Positions 48,006-56,933 of a DNA stretch of 64,000 bases are shown piece by piece; the stretch's first letter is position 1; each line of letters starts with the position of its first letter. The notes beneath the pieces were generated by a model. The model was not told the DNA's origin. It ran no database searches and saw only the letters and a list, made by a program, of their open reading frames with translations. The stretch is taken from the NCBI RefSeq assembly GCF_014651695.1, contig NZ_BMXJ01000004.1:554076-618075 (forward strand), in the 5' to 3' direction. This DNA is from Nocardiopsis terrae. GTDB taxonomy: Bacteria; Actinomycetota; Actinomycetes; Streptosporangiales; Streptosporangiaceae. A program made the position numbers and the translations under genes.

Positions 48006-50797
48006 CGGACGCACGGATCACGGAGCTGCGCGCCGAACACTGCCGGGGCGGCGCGGCGGTGGCCGTCGCCGAGCCGAGGCTGAGCTGGGAGGTGGGCGGC
48101 GGCGCCGCGGACTGGCGGCAGAGCGCCGCCGAGCTGTGCTGCGACGGTCGGCTGGTAAAGCTCGACGGCCCCGATTCGGTGCTGGTGGACTGGCCCTTCG
48201 CGCCCCTGGCCCCAGGCCGGAGGTGCGAGGTGCAGGTCCGGGCCGCGGACTCCGAGGGGGTGTGGACCCCGTGGAGCCGCCCGCTCCCGGTGGAGGCCGC
48301 CTTTCTCGGCCGGGGCCGCTGGCGGGCCGAGCCGATCGCGTTGGCCGCACCGGACCGGCCGGCGCAGCCCGTGCTGCTGCGGCGCTCCTTCACCGTGCGG
48401 GGCCCGCTGCGCAGGGCACGGCTGCTGTGGACCGCGCTCGGGGTAGCCGAGATGGAGGTCAACGGCTCGGCCGCCGACGACACGGTGCTCTCCCCCGGGT
48501 GGACCGACTACCGGCGGCGCCTGGTCCACGAGACCGCGGACGTCACGGATCTGCTGGTGCCCGGCGAGAACGTCGTCGGCGCCCGGCTGGCCGGCGGCTG
48601 GTACACGGAGGAGTACGGCTTCTTCGGCCAGGTGTCCCGTCACTACGGCGAGCAGCCGAGCCTGATGGCGCAGCTGGTGCTGGAGTACGAGGACGGCACC
48701 TCGGAGGAGGTCCGCACCGACGGCCGCTGGCTGGCCAGGGGGGACGGACCCCTGGTCTCCAGCGGTATCTACGCCGGGGAACACCACGACGCCAGGCGCG
48801 AGCTCCCCGGCTGGTCGCGTCCGGGGGCGACCGCGCGGGGCTGGTCCCCGGCGGTCCCCACCGGTGAGGAGGTCCCCGAACCGGAGCCCCGCTCCGCTCC
48901 CCCGGTGCGCCGGATCGAGACGCTGCCGGTACGGGAGGTCGCCACCTCCCCCTCCGGGGCCCTGCTGCTCGACTTCGGACAGAACCTGGTGGGCAGGCTG
49001 CGCATCCGGGTCCGGGGCCCGCGCGGCACCACCGTCACCCTCAGGCACGCCGAGGTCCTGGAGGACGGTGAACTCGCCCTGCGGCCGCTGCGCCGCGCGG
49101 CGGCCACCGACGTCTACGTGCTCTCCGGTGAGGGGGAGGAGGAGTGGGAGCCGAGGTTCACCTTCCACGGTTTCCGCTACGCCCGGGTGGAGGGCTGGCC
49201 GGGCGAGTTCGACCCAGCCGACGTCTCCGCCGTGGTGGTGCACACCGACATGGCCCGGACCGGGTGGTTCGACTGCTCCGACCCGCTGCTGAACCGGCTC
49301 CACGAGAACGTGGTGTGGAGCATGCGGGGCAACTTCCTGGCCATCCCGACCGACTGCCCCCAGCGGGACGAGCGCCTGGGGTGGACCGGGGACATCCAGG
49401 TGTTCGCGCCCACCGCGTGTTTCCTGTACGACAGCTCCGCCTTCCTGGCCTCCTGGTTGCGGGAGCTGGCCCTGGCCCAGGAGCGGGCCGGGGGCGTGGT
49501 GCCGTTCGTGGTGCCCCCGGTGACCAGCGGTCTGGGCGACGGCGCCGCCGCCGCGTGGGGTGACGCGGCGACGGTGGTGCCGTGGGTCCTGCACGAACGC
49601 TACGGCGACACCGGGGTGCTCCGCGCCCAGTACCCGAGCATGCGCGACTGGGCGAACGTGCTCCTGGCCGAGAGCGGGGGCACCGGTCTGTGGGAGGGGA
49701 CCCTGCAGTTCGGTGACTGGCTGGATCCCTCCGCGCCCGCCGACCGGCCCGGGCAGGCCAGGACCGACTCCGACATCGTCGCGAGCGCCCACCTGTTCCG
49801 TTCGCTGGACATCGTCGCCCGGTGCGCGCACCTGCTGGACCACACCGAGGACGCGCGCCGCTTCGCCGACGCGGCCGAGCACGCACGCGAGGCCTTCGTG
49901 CGGACGTACGTGAGTGCCGCGGGGCGTATGGTCTCGGACGCCCAGACCGCCTACGCGATGGCGCTGCGTTTCGGCCTGGTCACCGACGGGCAGCTGCGCC
50001 GTCGGCTCGCCCGCCGCCTGGCCGAACTGGTGCGCAGGGACGGCTACCGGATCAGCACGGGGTTCGTGGGCACCCCGATCGTGACGGACGCGCTCACCGA
50101 CCACGGGTACGTGGAGACGGCGGGGCGGCTGCTCACCCAGACGGAGAACCCGTCCTGGCTGTACCCGGTCACCATGGGCGCCACCACCGTGTGGGAGCGC
50201 TGGGACAGCCTCCTGGAGGACGGCACCCTCAACCCGGGTGAGATGACCTCGTTCAACCACTACGCCCTGGGCGCCGTGGCCGACTGGATGCACCGGGTGG
50301 TGGCCGGGCTGGCCCCCGACGAACCCGGCTACCGGAGGATCCGGGTGGCGCCCCGGCCGCTGCCCGGGCTGGAGCACGCGAGCGCCCGCCACCTGACGCC
50401 GTACGGACCCGCGGGCGTGCGGTGGCGCAGGCGGGGCGAGGAGGTGGTGGTGCGCGCGAGTGTGCCGCCCAACACCGAGGCCCGGGTAGAACTACCCGGC
50501 AGGGAGGCCTTCTCCGTGGGTTCGGGTGAGCACGAGTGGGTCTTCCACCAGCCGGCCCCGGAGCCGCGGAGCGGTCCGCTGCAGCTGGACTCCTCGACCG
50601 CCGAGGTGATCGATGACCCGCGCGCGTACGCGACCGTCATCGAGGCGATCGCCGAGCACTCCCCGCAGATGGCGCGGGAGGTGGGCCGCAACACCGTCTG
50701 GGGTGAGCGGCGCACCCTGAGGCAGGCGTTGATGTTCCTGCCTCCGCAGGTGGCGGTGGATGTCGAGAGGGCGCTGGCGGCGCTGGCCCGGGGCTGA
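48002..50797 (+). CDS. Glycoside hydrolase family 78 alpha-L-rhamnosidase
   Basis: A 931-residue GH78 enzyme without a signal peptide. N-terminal beta-sandwich domains (residues 1-400) include VNGSAADDTVLSPGWTDYRRRL, typical of Bac_rhamnosid_N. The (alpha/alpha)6 catalytic barrel contains DCPQRDERLGWTGDIQVFAP, the signature with the acidic catalytic residues, QFGDWLDPS, and YPVTMGATTVWERWDS. The C-terminal 90 residues after the beta-sandwich are helical and unusual. GTG 48002 overlaps the GH3 stop. With GH3 it could take apart rutinoside- or saponin-like rhamnosyl-glucosides; the substrate is inferred. Confidence 0.93.
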   Translation: MTDARITELRAEHCRGGAAVAVAEPRLSWEVGGGAADWRQSAAELCCDGRLVKLDGPDSVLVDWPFAPLAPGRRCEVQVRAADSEGVWTPWSRPLPVEAAFLGRGRWRAEPIALAAPDRPAQPVLLRRSFTVRGPLRRARLLWTALGVAEMEVNGSAADDTVLSPGWTDYRRRLVHETADVTDLLVPGENVVGARLAGGWYTEEYGFFGQVSRHYGEQPSLMAQLVLEYEDGTSEEVRTDGRWLARGDGPLVSSGIYAGEHHDARRELPGWSRPGATARGWSPAVPTGEEVPEPEPRSAPPVRRIETLPVREVATSPSGALLLDFGQNLVGRLRIRVRGPRGTTVTLRHAEVLEDGELALRPLRRAAATDVYVLSGEGEEEWEPRFTFHGFRYARVEGWPGEFDPADVSAVVVHTDMARTGWFDCSDPLLNRLHENVVWSMRGNFLAIPTDCPQRDERLGWTGDIQVFAPTACFLYDSSAFLASWLRELALAQERAGGVVPFVVPPVTSGLGDGAAAAWGDAATVVPWVLHERYGDTGVLRAQYPSMRDWANVLLAESGGTGLWEGTLQFGDWLDPSAPADRPGQARTDSDIVASAHLFRSLDIVARCAHLLDHTEDARRFADAAEHAREAFVRTYVSAAGRMVSDAQTAYAMALRFGLVTDGQLRRRLARRLAELVRRDGYRISTGFVGTPIVTDALTDHGYVETAGRLLTQTENPSWLYPVTMGATTVWERWDSLLEDGTLNPGEMTSFNHYALGAVADWMHRVVAGLAPDEPGYRRIRVAPRPLPGLEHASARHLTPYGPAGVRWRRRGEEVVVRASVPPNTEARVELPGREAFSVGSGEHEWVFHQPAPEPRSGPLQLDSSTAEVIDDPRAYATVIEAIAEHSPQMAREVGRNTVWGERRTLRQALMFLPPQVAVDVERALAALARG

Positions 50798-51270
50798 GGC
50801 CCCGGCGCGGGGCCGTGCGGACGCCGCGGTGCTCCCACGGCCCCGTTCCCGGGAGTGCGCGGACGGGGTTCGGGCCGCCCCGGAGCCGCACCGGAACACC
50901 GGGATGACGGCGGCGGCCACCCGGCGGGCCACTCCTCGCGGTTCGCCTTCTCCAACGCGTTCAAACGGGAGTTCGGTGCTCCCCCGGCCGGGAGCGAGGA
51001 GGACACCGGGACCGCCCCTGAGGTCAGCGACGCGAACCCGACCAGGGTGAGCAGGGCCGTGCGCACCGCCGCCGTACCGGTGGCCCGAACCGGTGAACGC
51101 CCCGGGGCCCGCCCACGTGGCGGCCCGTCCGGTAGTCCGCGTTCCCATGGCCGGTCCTTCCCTTCGGTCGCCCCGCTCGTGTCCGGGTCTGCCCGGCCGC
51201 AGGCGGTGGCGGTTCCCCCGCACGGGAGCCGGATCGTCCCCGGGAGGCGGGGGCGGGCGGCTGCCCTCGC
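50798..51270. other. Gap between GH78 and the TetR gene, no firm gene
   Basis: About 470 bases between convergent genes. The left part has a terminator hairpin. On the minus strand around 50900-51066 an ATG-less frame starts with a hydrophobic segment (RTALLTLVGFASLTSGAV) that could be a relic of an exported protein, but it continues into GH78 as Arg/Pro-rich sequence and I do not call it. Confidence 0.4.
50808..50845 (+). terminator. Terminator after the GH78 gene
   Basis: Perfect 10-bp arms CGGGGCCGTG and CACGGCCCCG around an 18-nt loop, 11 nt after the GH78 stop; ends the glycoside operon. Confidence 0.6.
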
Positions 51271-51984
51271 TCAGTCGGCGGACAGGGCGAGGCTGGCGGG
51301 GATGGCGGCGAAGGCCTCGTCGACGCGGCGCAGCAACCGCTCGCGTCCGCCCCGGACCCGGGCGGCGGTTCCGGCGTCGAGGGGGTCGGGGGTGGCGTCC
51401 ATGGCCGGCCGGCCGGTCTGGCCGGGTTCGCGTCCCATCACCCACTCCTTGGCCCCGCACCGCCAGGCGCTGAGGGCGAACTCGCCGAGCAGGCGCAGCC
51501 GGACGTCCGCCTCTGAGCTGGTTCCCAGGCGCCGTTCGAGGATGCCGGTGAGCTCGGCCTGGACGTGGAACGAGGCGACGACGGTGTGGTCGCGCAGCGC
51601 CGGGGTGGGGCTGTGCGCGGCGAGCCTGCGGCAGGCGTAGAACCGCTCCTCCCACCCCAGGGGCATCCGGGTGACGGTGTCGAGCAGGGCGGAGCGGAGG
51701 GAGTCCAGCACCGTTCCGCCGAGGGGGCGTTCGGCGACCTCCGCGACGTAGCGCTCCCACAGCTGCCCCTCGGGTGCCAGAGCGACCGCCTCCTTGGACC
51801 CGTAGTAGCGGAAGAAGGTCCGCTTGGAGACCTCGGCCGCGGCGACGACCTCCTCCAGCGTGGTCGCCTCGAAGCCCTGCTCGGCGAAGAGCCGTGCGGC
51901 GGCGGCGGCGAGCTCCTCCAGGGTGCGCTGCTTCTTGCGTTCGCGGAGGGAGGGGCGGGCCTGCGGGGTGTCGTTCGGAGCCAT
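51271..51984 (-). CDS. TetR-family regulator of an adjacent MFS transporter
   Basis: A 237-residue TetR regulator. The HTH lies at about residues 18-65 (LEELAAAAARLFAEQGFEATTLEEVV, then SKRTFFRYYGSKEAV). The C-terminal ligand domain ends with an acidic/Arg-rich helix. ATG 51984 is chosen because conserved sequence begins there; the frame to 52200 runs through the operator and promoter region. It is divergent from an MFS gene across 119 bp containing a 15-bp palindrome, the classic layout of drug-responsive efflux regulation. Confidence 0.9.
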   Translation of the reverse strand: MAPNDTPQARPSLRERKKQRTLEELAAAAARLFAEQGFEATTLEEVVAAAEVSKRTFFRYYGSKEAVALAPEGQLWERYVAEVAERPLGGTVLDSLRSALLDTVTRMPLGWEERFYACRRLAAHSPTPALRDHTVVASFHVQAELTGILERRLGTSSEADVRLRLLGEFALSAWRCGAKEWVMGREPGQTGRPAMDATPDPLDAGTAARVRGGRERLLRRVDEAFAAIPASLALSAD

Positions 51985-52066
51985 GCCCCGCATCCTAACC
52001 AGCAGCCACGAAAAACGCCCCTGGTGTTCTTTTGCCTCTCGGTATAAAGTGCCTACCAATATCCAA

Positions 52067-52081
52067 TGCCACTCAGTGGCA
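52067..52081. promoter_or_regulatory. TetR operator between regulator and MFS genes
   Basis: TGCCACT-C-AGTGGCA, a perfect 15-bp palindrome with a single central base, 22 bp before the MFS start codon and 83 bp from the TetR start. Geometry and place predict that the TetR protein represses at least the MFS gene. Confidence 0.72.
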
Positions 52082-52103
52082 GTTTTTGACCAGAGGTCCC
52101 CCC

Positions 52104-53417
52104 ATGCCCGAACCGAAGCCCGCCCCACCCGCGACGCCCGGCCCCGGCACCGCCGCGGGAGCCCCCTCAGCCCCCTCAGCCCCGTCGGCCTCCGGCACAC
52201 GGCACCCGCACGGCGCCCTCGTGGTCCTCCTGCTGTCCTCCACCCTGGGCATCATGTCGAGCACGATCCTCATGCCGGTGCTCGAACTCATCCGCACCGA
52301 CCTGGAGATCAGCGCGACCCGGGCCGGAACCCTGCTCACCGTCAACGGACTGACCGTCGCCGTCGTCAGCCCGCTCACCGGCTGGCTCGTGGACCGCGTG
52401 GGGGTACGCGGGCCGATGTTCGCCGGTCTCCTCCTCTACGGCCTGGCGGGAGGGGCCGGACTGGTCACCGACGACTACACCCTGCTGCTGGCCGGCCGGG
52501 TCGTGTTCGGCATCGGCGCGGCCACGGCCTTCTCGGCCACGACGGTCGCCCTCCTGAACGGTTACCGGGGAGCGGACCGCGACCGGGTGATGGGCTGGCG
52601 GACCGCGGCCACCGGCCTGGGCGGCGTGCTCTGGCCGATCCTCGGCGGCGCGCTGGGCGCGATCTCCTGGCAGGCGCCGTTCGCCGTGTACCTGGTCGGG
52701 ATCCCCGTGGGCGCGGCCGCGCTGTTCCTGTTCGGCTCTTCCGGGCCCGCGCGGAGCGGACCGGTCGGCGAGCGCCCCGCGGAGGTGACCACCCTGCGGG
52801 CGGCGGTGGCCGCGCAACCCGCGCTCCTGGGCGTGTTCGCCCTGTCCGGCGTGTACATGGTGCTCACCTACGGCCTGCTGGTCTTCCTGCCCCAGCGGCT
52901 GGCGGAGCTCGGTGTGCACGACCCCGCGGCGGTCTCCGTGCACGTGGCCGCGGTCACCGGGACATCCGCGCTGGTGGGCGTCGCGTACGCGCGGCTGCGC
53001 CGGGTCCTGGGCGTCAACGCCCTGCTGCGCACCGCAGCCGTGCTGTGGACGGCGGCCTTCCTGCTGCTGGGGCTGGCCGACGCGCGCGCGGCCCTGGTGG
53101 CGGCCGCGGTCCTGGTGGGAGCCGGCGGCGGAGTGTGGCTGACCTCGCTGACCGTGCTGGTGGGCGCACTGACGCCCGCTCCGGTGATGGGGCGGGCGAG
53201 CTCGGTCTCCAGCACGATGGTCTTCGTCGGGCAGTTCCTCTCGCCCCTGGCCCTCGGCCCCCTGATGGCGGCCACCTCGATCAGCGTCGGCCACCTGGTG
53301 CTGGCCGGGGGCGCTGGGGCCCTGGCCCTGGTGCTGTCGTTCGTGCGGTTCCCGACAGCTCAGAACTCCCCCGGGCAGGAGGAGCCCGCCGGGGGCACCT
53401 CGCCGTACAGGAGGTAG
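52104..53417 (+). CDS. MFS efflux-type transporter
   Basis: A 437-residue MFS protein with twelve predicted transmembrane segments after a Pro/Ala/Ser-rich N-terminal tail of about 40 residues. Motif A-like GWLVDRVGVRGPMFAG follows segment 2, and DYTLLLAGRVVFGIGAA the fourth. Regulation by the divergent TetR gene supports drug or toxic-metabolite export; the substrate is unknown. ATG 52104 has AGAGG 7 nt upstream. The last 58 bases overlap the convergent hydrolase gene, making the C-terminal 19 residues (rich in Gly/Pro/Ser) tail-like. Confidence 0.88.
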   Translation: MPEPKPAPPATPGPGTAAGAPSAPSAPSASGTRHPHGALVVLLLSSTLGIMSSTILMPVLELIRTDLEISATRAGTLLTVNGLTVAVVSPLTGWLVDRVGVRGPMFAGLLLYGLAGGAGLVTDDYTLLLAGRVVFGIGAATAFSATTVALLNGYRGADRDRVMGWRTAATGLGGVLWPILGGALGAISWQAPFAVYLVGIPVGAAALFLFGSSGPARSGPVGERPAEVTTLRAAVAAQPALLGVFALSGVYMVLTYGLLVFLPQRLAELGVHDPAAVSVHVAAVTGTSALVGVAYARLRRVLGVNALLRTAAVLWTAAFLLLGLADARAALVAAAVLVGAGGGVWLTSLTVLVGALTPAPVMGRASSVSSTMVFVGQFLSPLALGPLMAATSISVGHLVLAGGAGALALVLSFVRFPTAQNSPGQEEPAGGTSPYRR

Positions 53418-54934
53418 GCGTCCACCACCCGGTCGACGCAGGACCGTCCGCCCGCGTAGGCCGTGTGGCCCCCGCCCTCGTAGGTGAACAGGGTCGCGGA
53501 GGCCAACTGGTCGGCCAGCTCGCGCGCCCACGCGTACGGGGTGGCGGGGTCGCCCCGGGTGCCCACCACCAGGATCGGCGGCGCCATCGGGGCGCTCACC
53601 CCGGTGGGGACGACCTCGGTGACGGGCCAGTGGGCGCAGGGCAGCAACGACCACACCTGATCGCCCCCGAAGAGCGGGGAGAGGTCCGCGGCGCGCCGGG
53701 CGCCCTCCCGGTACTCGCGGGGGTCGGTGGGGTTGGTGTGGTCGGCGCAGCGCACCGCCGTGAACGCGGACTCCTCCGACCCCGATTCCCCGCCCCGGGG
53801 TGCGAGGGCGCCCTCGAGGTAGCCCCGGACGAAGTCGTCCCCGGTGTCGCCCGCCGCGAGCCGGGCGAGGAGCCGGGCCGCGTTCTCCCACCTGTGTTCG
53901 GTGTACAGGGACTCGCGGAGCAGCACGAGCAGTTCGTGGCGGCCGACGCCGCCCTCCTCGAGGACGACCGGGTCGGCGGCGACCCCGGACAGGATCGCCT
54001 CCGTCTCGGCGGTGGCCTGCGCCGCGTCGGTGAACGGGCACTCCGGCGCCCGCTCCAGGCAGTAGTCGACGAAGGTCTCCCAAGCGGCCCGGACACCACC
54101 GCTCTGCTCCACCCCGTCCGCGATGACGTCACGCTCGATCTGCATCGCCCCGTCGAGGACCAGGGCCCGGGTGTTCTCGGCGAACATCTCGGCGTACAGG
54201 GCCCCGATGCGGGTGCCGTAGGAGAAACCCACGTAGTTCAGTCGGCGGTCGCCGAGGGCGTCGCGGAGGATGTCGAGGTCGCGGACCACGTTGACGGTTC
54301 CCGTGTTGGCGAGGAACTCCTCACCGACCTCCTCGACGCAGCTTCGGGCGTAGGCCTCGGCGGCCTTGTCCAGCTCGCGGAGACGCGCGTCGGTGACCTC
54401 CTGCGCTCCGAGGTTCCGGAGCGCCTCCAGGGGCGCCCGCATGGCCCGCCACCGCGGGCAGGTGAACCCCGCGCTCTCCCCCACCCCGCGCGGGTCGAAG
54501 GAGACCAGGTCGAAGGAGGCGCGTGTCTGCCTGCTCAGGGGCAGGGGGCCGCTCCTCATCCGTTCGACCCCGGGGACGCCGGGGCCGCCGAAGTCGAACA
54601 CGAGGGAGCCGCGCCGCTGTTCGGCGGGCCCCTGGGCGGGGTGCCTGACCACCGCCATGTCGATGGTCCCGCCCTCGGGGTCGCCGTGGTTGACGGGGAC
54701 GGTGACGGTGCCGCACTCCAGGCGCGAGGTCCAGTCGGGGTCGCCCTCGGTGTCCTCGGCGGCGGCGAGTTCCTCCGGGGTGAAGCACGGCTGCCAGTCG
54801 ACGGCCTGGCCGTAGAAGGGGAGTTCGCCGTCCCACCGGTCGGCCGGGGCGAAACCCGCCGCCGCGACCAGCACGGTCGTCAGACCCACGGCCCCCAGGG
54901 CCCTTCCGCCAGCGCAGCGCACCCGCACGCCCAC
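53360..54934 (-). CDS. Exported TAP-like alpha/beta-hydrolase
   Basis: A 524-residue secreted alpha/beta hydrolase of the actinomycete tripeptidyl-aminopeptidase-like (TAP/SlpD-SlpE) group. An N-terminal signal peptide (about residues 1-30) precedes the fold. The catalytic triad is visible: Ser in YVGFSYGTRIGALYAE, Asp in VVGTRGDPATPYAWA and His in EGGGHTAYAG. A cysteine pair near the C-terminus (RSCVDRVV and SSCPGEF) and others in the lid suggest disulfides. It probably cleaves short peptides or esters outside the cell. A paralogue lies next to it. The start could be a few codons shorter. Confidence 0.9.
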   Translation of the reverse strand: MGVRVRCAGGRALGAVGLTTVLVAAAGFAPADRWDGELPFYGQAVDWQPCFTPEELAAAEDTEGDPDWTSRLECGTVTVPVNHGDPEGGTIDMAVVRHPAQGPAEQRRGSLVFDFGGPGVPGVERMRSGPLPLSRQTRASFDLVSFDPRGVGESAGFTCPRWRAMRAPLEALRNLGAQEVTDARLRELDKAAEAYARSCVEEVGEEFLANTGTVNVVRDLDILRDALGDRRLNYVGFSYGTRIGALYAEMFAENTRALVLDGAMQIERDVIADGVEQSGGVRAAWETFVDYCLERAPECPFTDAAQATAETEAILSGVAADPVVLEEGGVGRHELLVLLRESLYTEHRWENAARLLARLAAGDTGDDFVRGYLEGALAPRGGESGSEESAFTAVRCADHTNPTDPREYREGARRAADLSPLFGGDQVWSLLPCAHWPVTEVVPTGVSAPMAPPILVVGTRGDPATPYAWARELADQLASATLFTYEGGGHTAYAGGRSCVDRVVDAYLLYGEVPPAGSSCPGEF

Positions 54935-55104
54935 CTCCGCCCCGAACTGCGAACCATCGAAGCCTCCATACTCCGGGTCATCGTTCGTGCCTGCGCGGTG
55001 AACATCCCGGCGGAGGGGTAAACACTCCGTACGGGTGGCTTTCCGGTGCCTTTTACCGGTGGCCCCGTACCGGTGGTCCAGGCCCGGCCCTGCCCGCGGG
55101 GCCG

Positions 55105-55136
55105 CCGGTCCCGCCCGGGCGGACGGGCGGGACCGG
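55105..55136 (-). terminator. Terminator after the TAP-like lipoprotein gene
   Basis: Perfect 13-bp stem CCGGTCCCGCCCG and its complement with a 6-nt loop, beginning 6 nt past the stop of the minus-strand gene at 55142. Confidence 0.78.
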
Positions 55137-55141
55137 GGCGG

Positions 55142-56803
55142 TCAGTACTCCTCGGGAGCGCAGAAGTGTCCGCTGCCGGGCACCACGCCCTCCAGGAGGT
55201 AGGTGTCGACCACGTCGTCCACGCAGTCGTTGTAGCCGAAACCGTAGGCCCCGTGGCCCGAGCCCTCGTAGGTGACCAGAGTGGCGCTCTCCAGCCGCTC
55301 GGCCAGGTCCTGGGACCAGGAGTAGGGGGTGGCGGGGTCGCCGACCGTGCCGACCACCACGATCGGCGGGGCGTCCGGGGCGGTGAACCCGTCCGGCGAC
55401 GCCTCGGCCTCGACCCAGTGCGCGCACACCATCAGGGGCCACACCGCCACCCCGCCGAACAGCGGGGAGGCGTCGTGGGCGCGGACCATGAGGTCGCGGT
55501 GGTCGGCGGTGTCGACGGCGCCGGCGTCCACGGGGTTGTCGGCGCACTCGATCGCGGTCCGCGCGGTGTCCGCCCTGGCGTGCTCCTCCTCGAACTCGTC
55601 CGGGTGTCCGTAGGCGAACGTGTACAGGTAGGAGAGGAAGTAGGCGGCCCGCGGGTGGTCGCTCGCGGCCAGGTCGGCCAGGGCGTCACTGAGGTCGGGC
55701 CACAGGTGCTCGTGGTGGAGGGTCCGGGAGGTGACCTCCAGCATGACGTCACCGTCGATCACGACCTCCTCCGCCCCCTCCGGTTCGTACAGGACGAGGG
55801 GTTCCTCGTCCAGGTCCCCGAGGATCCGGGACATCTCCCCGGTCGCCCGGTCCGGACCGCTGAACGCGCAGTTGTTGCGGTTGTCGGCGCAGTTCTCGAC
55901 GAACAGCTCCCAGGCCGTCTGGACGCTCCCGGCCCGGTCGACCAGCGCGTCCTCCGGGGCGATGTCCAGGTCCACCCCGCCGTCCAGCACCATCGCCCCG
56001 ACCCGGTCCGGGTACAGCTCGGCGTACACCGAGCCGAGGTGGGTCCCGTGGGAGTAGCCCACGTAGGTGAGCTCGTCGTCGCCGAGGACCTGGCGCAGCA
56101 GGTCCATGTCACGTGCGACGTCGACGCTGCCCATGTGCGCGAGGAGGTCCGCTCCCGCCTCCTCCGCGCACGCCTCGGCGTACTCCCGTGCCGCCTCGTC
56201 CAGGTCCCGCAGGTCAGTGTCGGTGAGGTCGTCCGGTTCGAGGTCCCAGGACAACAGGTCCTCCCACCGGTCGCTCCCCCACACCTGCGCCCAGTTCTCC
56301 CTCTCAGCACCTTGGCAGGAGGCGGAGTCCCTACCGCCGACCCCGCGCGGGTCGAAGGAGACGAGGTCGTGGGCCGCACGGACCTCGGGGCTGAGGATCT
56401 CCTGGGAGAGCATCTCCATGCCTCCGGCCCCGGGGCCGGAGGGGCTGAACACCAGCGAACCCCGTCTCTGCTCGGCGGGCCCGGTGGCGGGCTGGCGGAA
56501 CAGGGCGATCTGCACCCGTTCCCGCCCGGGGTCGTCGTAGTCGAGGGGAACCACCATGGCGCCGCACTCCAGGCCCTGCAGCCAGTCCGCGTCCACCTCC
56601 CAGTACTCAACGATCTCGTCGATCTCCGACTGGGCGTAGCAGGCCTGCCAGTTCACCTGCTGACCACGGAAGCGTTCGAGTTCGAGGGCCCCGCCGAACT
56701 GCTCGGTGACGCCCTCCCCGATCACCGGGATCAGGGAACAGCCGGTGGTCAGGGCCATGACGAGCGCACCGGCGGCCAGGGCCGGGGTAGATCCGTACCG
56801 CAC
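55142..56803 (-). CDS. TAP-like alpha/beta-hydrolase lipoprotein
   Basis: A 553-residue paralogue of the preceding hydrolase. The signal peptide ends in MALTTGC, a lipobox, so the protein is probably anchored to the outer face of the membrane. The nucleophile Ser is in YVGYSHGTHLGSVYAE, Asp in VVGTVGDPATPYSWS and His in EGSGHGAYGFG; conserved cysteines remain in the C-terminal TAP domain (YNDCVDDVV, HFCAPEEY). GTG 56803 is preferred because CGGAG lies 8 nt upstream and it gives a normal signal peptide; the frame to 56905 covers what looks like promoter sequence. Unlike its neighbour it is highly acidic. Confidence 0.9.
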   Translation of the reverse strand: MRYGSTPALAAGALVMALTTGCSLIPVIGEGVTEQFGGALELERFRGQQVNWQACYAQSEIDEIVEYWEVDADWLQGLECGAMVVPLDYDDPGRERVQIALFRQPATGPAEQRRGSLVFSPSGPGAGGMEMLSQEILSPEVRAAHDLVSFDPRGVGGRDSASCQGAERENWAQVWGSDRWEDLLSWDLEPDDLTDTDLRDLDEAAREYAEACAEEAGADLLAHMGSVDVARDMDLLRQVLGDDELTYVGYSHGTHLGSVYAELYPDRVGAMVLDGGVDLDIAPEDALVDRAGSVQTAWELFVENCADNRNNCAFSGPDRATGEMSRILGDLDEEPLVLYEPEGAEEVVIDGDVMLEVTSRTLHHEHLWPDLSDALADLAASDHPRAAYFLSYLYTFAYGHPDEFEEEHARADTARTAIECADNPVDAGAVDTADHRDLMVRAHDASPLFGGVAVWPLMVCAHWVEAEASPDGFTAPDAPPIVVVGTVGDPATPYSWSQDLAERLESATLVTYEGSGHGAYGFGYNDCVDDVVDTYLLEGVVPGSGHFCAPEEY

Positions 56804-56933
56804 GTGGGCGGCTCCGTTCTGGGAGGGGGACGTGTCTCTGGGTGGACGGTTGCGCGCCTCGGACGGTTTGCGACCCACCAGTAACAAATAGGACAAATAG
56901 CCCATAAGTAGTTCAGGGCGGGGATACGGCGGG

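Noticed and set aside
47759-50392. Open minus-strand frame of about 880 codons opposite the GH3/GH78 genes.
   Set aside because: Shadow of the GH78 coding sequence; Gly/Pro/Arg/His-rich with no recognisable motif.
50329-51066. Minus-strand frame opening with a hydrophobic segment (RTALLTLVGFASLTSG).
   Set aside because: It runs antisense into GH78 and lacks a credible mature part; at most a gene remnant.
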